This document shows, one piece after another, positions 63,036 to 64,000 of a stretch of 64,000 bases of DNA. The notes under the pieces are model-generated. The model was not told the origin of the DNA, ran no database searches, and saw nothing but the letters and a program-made list of their open reading frames with translations. Source of the DNA: Roseibium porphyridii. GTDB lineage: Bacteria; Pseudomonadota; Alphaproteobacteria; Rhizobiales; Stappiaceae. The DNA lies in contig NZ_CP120863.1 in NCBI RefSeq assembly GCF_026191725.2, forward strand, positions 1,840,001 through 1,904,000. Reading direction: 5' to 3'. The stretch's first letter is position 1, and the number at the start of each line of letters is the position of its first letter. A program made the translations under genes and the position numbers.

Positions 63036-63884
63036 TTATTCGGCGATCACCTGTTTGACTTGCCAGCTTGTTCCAGGCCCTTGACGCAGAATGTCACACA
63101 GCCACGGCAGCAGAACCCGCATTTCATCCGCAAGAGTGAATGGCGGGTTGATCAACGTCATCCCGGATCCGAGCATTCGTGTATCAGGGCCGCTTTTCCC
63201 GACATTCAGTTCTATTGCGAGCACGTCGCTGATACCGGATGCTTCAAAAGCTTCGTGCATTCGGTTGATCGCTTTTGCATCCTTCATTGGATACCAGAGC
63301 GCATAGGTTCCACTCGCCCACTTCCGATAAGCCTTGCTTACTGCCTGTGTCATGCGATCAAATTCATCGGTTGCTTCATATGCCGGATCGACCAGAACAA
63401 AGCCCCGTTTCTCTTTTGGCGGCAGAAAACTTCCCATGGCCATCCAACCATCGAGATGAATTGTCTTGACCTGAAAGTCTCCTTCAAAGTGGGCGGACAG
63501 TGTTTTGAAGTCAGCCGGATGCAGTTCAGTCAGGCTCAACCGGTCAGTCTTTCGCAACAATTGCCGCGTGAGGCCGGGTGACCCTGGATAGATCGTCAGG
63601 TCACCACTCGGATTGAGATCGCGGACCACGTCGAGCCAGGGGGCTATAAGAGTTTCAACTGAAGCAGGTGCATCTGCCGCAAGGACTTTCCCGATCCCTT
63701 GCTTCCATTCACCCGTTTTCTGGGTCTCTTTCGAGTTCAGATCGTACTGGCCAATCCCGGCGTGGGTGTCCAGGACCCTGAACGGCTTGTCCTTGCGTTG
63801 AAAATAGACGATCAACCTGGTCAATACGATGTGTTTGAGCACATCGCCAATGTTTCCAGCATGGTAGGCGTGACGGTAGTTCAT
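63036..63884 (-). CDS. rlmJ: 23S rRNA (adenine(2030)-N6)-methyltransferase
   Basis: SAM-dependent methyltransferase of 282 residues that methylates A2030 of 23S rRNA. Family landmarks are NYRHAYHAGNIGDVLKHIVLTRLI, LDTHAGIGQYDL and the catalytic DPAYE motif in FVLVDPAYEATDEF (DPPF/Y in others). It starts in an ATGA overlap with the upstream GNAT gene. Confidence 0.94.
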   Translation of the reverse strand: MNYRHAYHAGNIGDVLKHIVLTRLIVYFQRKDKPFRVLDTHAGIGQYDLNSKETQKTGEWKQGIGKVLAADAPASVETLIAPWLDVVRDLNPSGDLTIYPGSPGLTRQLLRKTDRLSLTELHPADFKTLSAHFEGDFQVKTIHLDGWMAMGSFLPPKEKRGFVLVDPAYEATDEFDRMTQAVSKAYRKWASGTYALWYPMKDAKAINRMHEAFEASGISDVLAIELNVGKSGPDTRMLGSGMTLINPPFTLADEMRVLLPWLCDILRQGPGTSWQVKQVIAE

Positions 63885-64000
63885 TGAGCACCTTCTCCTG
63901 GAGAAGGCTCCGGATCCCGTTTCATGTAGATAACGGCAGTGTTTGTGTGATCCGCTTTGCCGACTTCCTGAAAACCGAGGCGTCCGTGAAACCGCAAGGA
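63881..64000 (-). CDS. GNAT family acetyltransferase, C-terminal fragment
   Basis: Last 39 codons of a gene that enters from the window's right edge on the minus strand. The reading frame gives LRFHGRLGFQEVGKADHTN-type residues ending GEGAQ: the F-x-x-x-GF-x-x-VG pattern is the final helix-strand of GNAT acetyltransferases. It overlaps the rlmJ start by 4 bases (ATGA), so the two are coupled. The rest of the gene lies outside the window. Confidence 0.75.
   Translation of the reverse strand, partial: SLRFHGRLGFQEVGKADHTNTAVIYMKRDPEPSPGEGAQ

Noticed and set aside
1..64000. CRISPR arrays, transposons, phage genes, tRNA or rRNA
   Set aside because: No regular repeats, transposase motifs, terminal repeats, cloverleaf or rRNA segments were found by reading; intergenic gaps are too short for most of these.

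Overview
The window looks like an ordinary chromosomal segment of an alphaproteobacterium of the Hyphomicrobiales (Rhizobiales) type. A marine Stappiaceae-like genus (Roseibium/Labrenzia) is my best guess. This is inferred from the petABC order, the rplY-pth-ychF and lgt-midA-pgeF neighbourhoods, the uvrC...pgsA-moaD-moaE arrangement, an Omp25/31-type porin, BluB, and protein style. I see no rRNA, tRNA, insertion sequence, phage gene, CRISPR array or attachment site, and coding density is high throughout.

Layout: 0.1-2.8 kb petABC (cytochrome bc1), closed by a terminator. 2.9-6.2 kb a GlcG/HbpS-type protein, then MTA phosphorylase, adenine phosphoribosyltransferase, BluB and a GNAT protein. 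6.2-11.4 kb two MaoC paralogues, a small secreted protein, an NAD-dependent epimerase, an AraC/GyrI regulator and an SLC13/TrkA-C permease. 11.6-15 kb a small membrane protein, a PepSY protein divergent from a response regulator/histidine kinase pair, and a 55-residue ORF. 15-20.6 kb an FAH-family hydrolase, pyroglutamyl peptidase, YchF, a long RNase T2, Pth and L25. 20.9-23.4 kb a TfoX-N protein, a MOSC protein, a Cys-rich MarR regulator and a divergent secreted protein. 23.4-29.4 kb a five-gene BMP-type nucleoside/nucleobase ABC operon ending in cytosine deaminase.

29.6-35.3 kb prs, a lipoprotein, a metal-ligand-less M24 protein, pgeF, a MidA-type methyltransferase and lgt. 35.5-39.5 kb UbiK, a YbjN protein, proC, a TetR-like protein, CsaA and a DUF1194 protein. 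39.4-43.3 kb a MarR-OmpR-kinase cluster resembling petP-petR, and ilvE. 43.4-46.4 kb a TetR/oxidoreductase pair with twin operators and a Bcr/CflA exporter. 46.5-54 kb moaE, moaD, pgsA, HlyU, tdk, an endonuclease/phosphatase-like protein, a TPR-sulfotransferase and uvrC. 54-61 kb a Ca/Na antiporter, an Omp25-like porin and an RND adaptor/pump pair. 61-64 kb a GST, a second RNase T2 behind a small secreted protein, rlmJ and a truncated GNAT gene.

Functional links: MTA phosphorylase releases adenine, Apt converts it to AMP with PRPP from Prs, and the BMP transporter plus CodA feed the nucleobase pool. This is a loose purine/pyrimidine salvage theme. Nothing amounts to a clear new defence or biosynthetic system. 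The best candidates for new biology are the Cys-rich MarR/MOSC/secreted-protein module with its paired operator (21.3-23.4 kb), the second RNase T2 with His-Gln instead of His-Glu in its active-site motif beside a co-oriented secreted protein (61.8-62.9 kb), and several paired operator palindromes.
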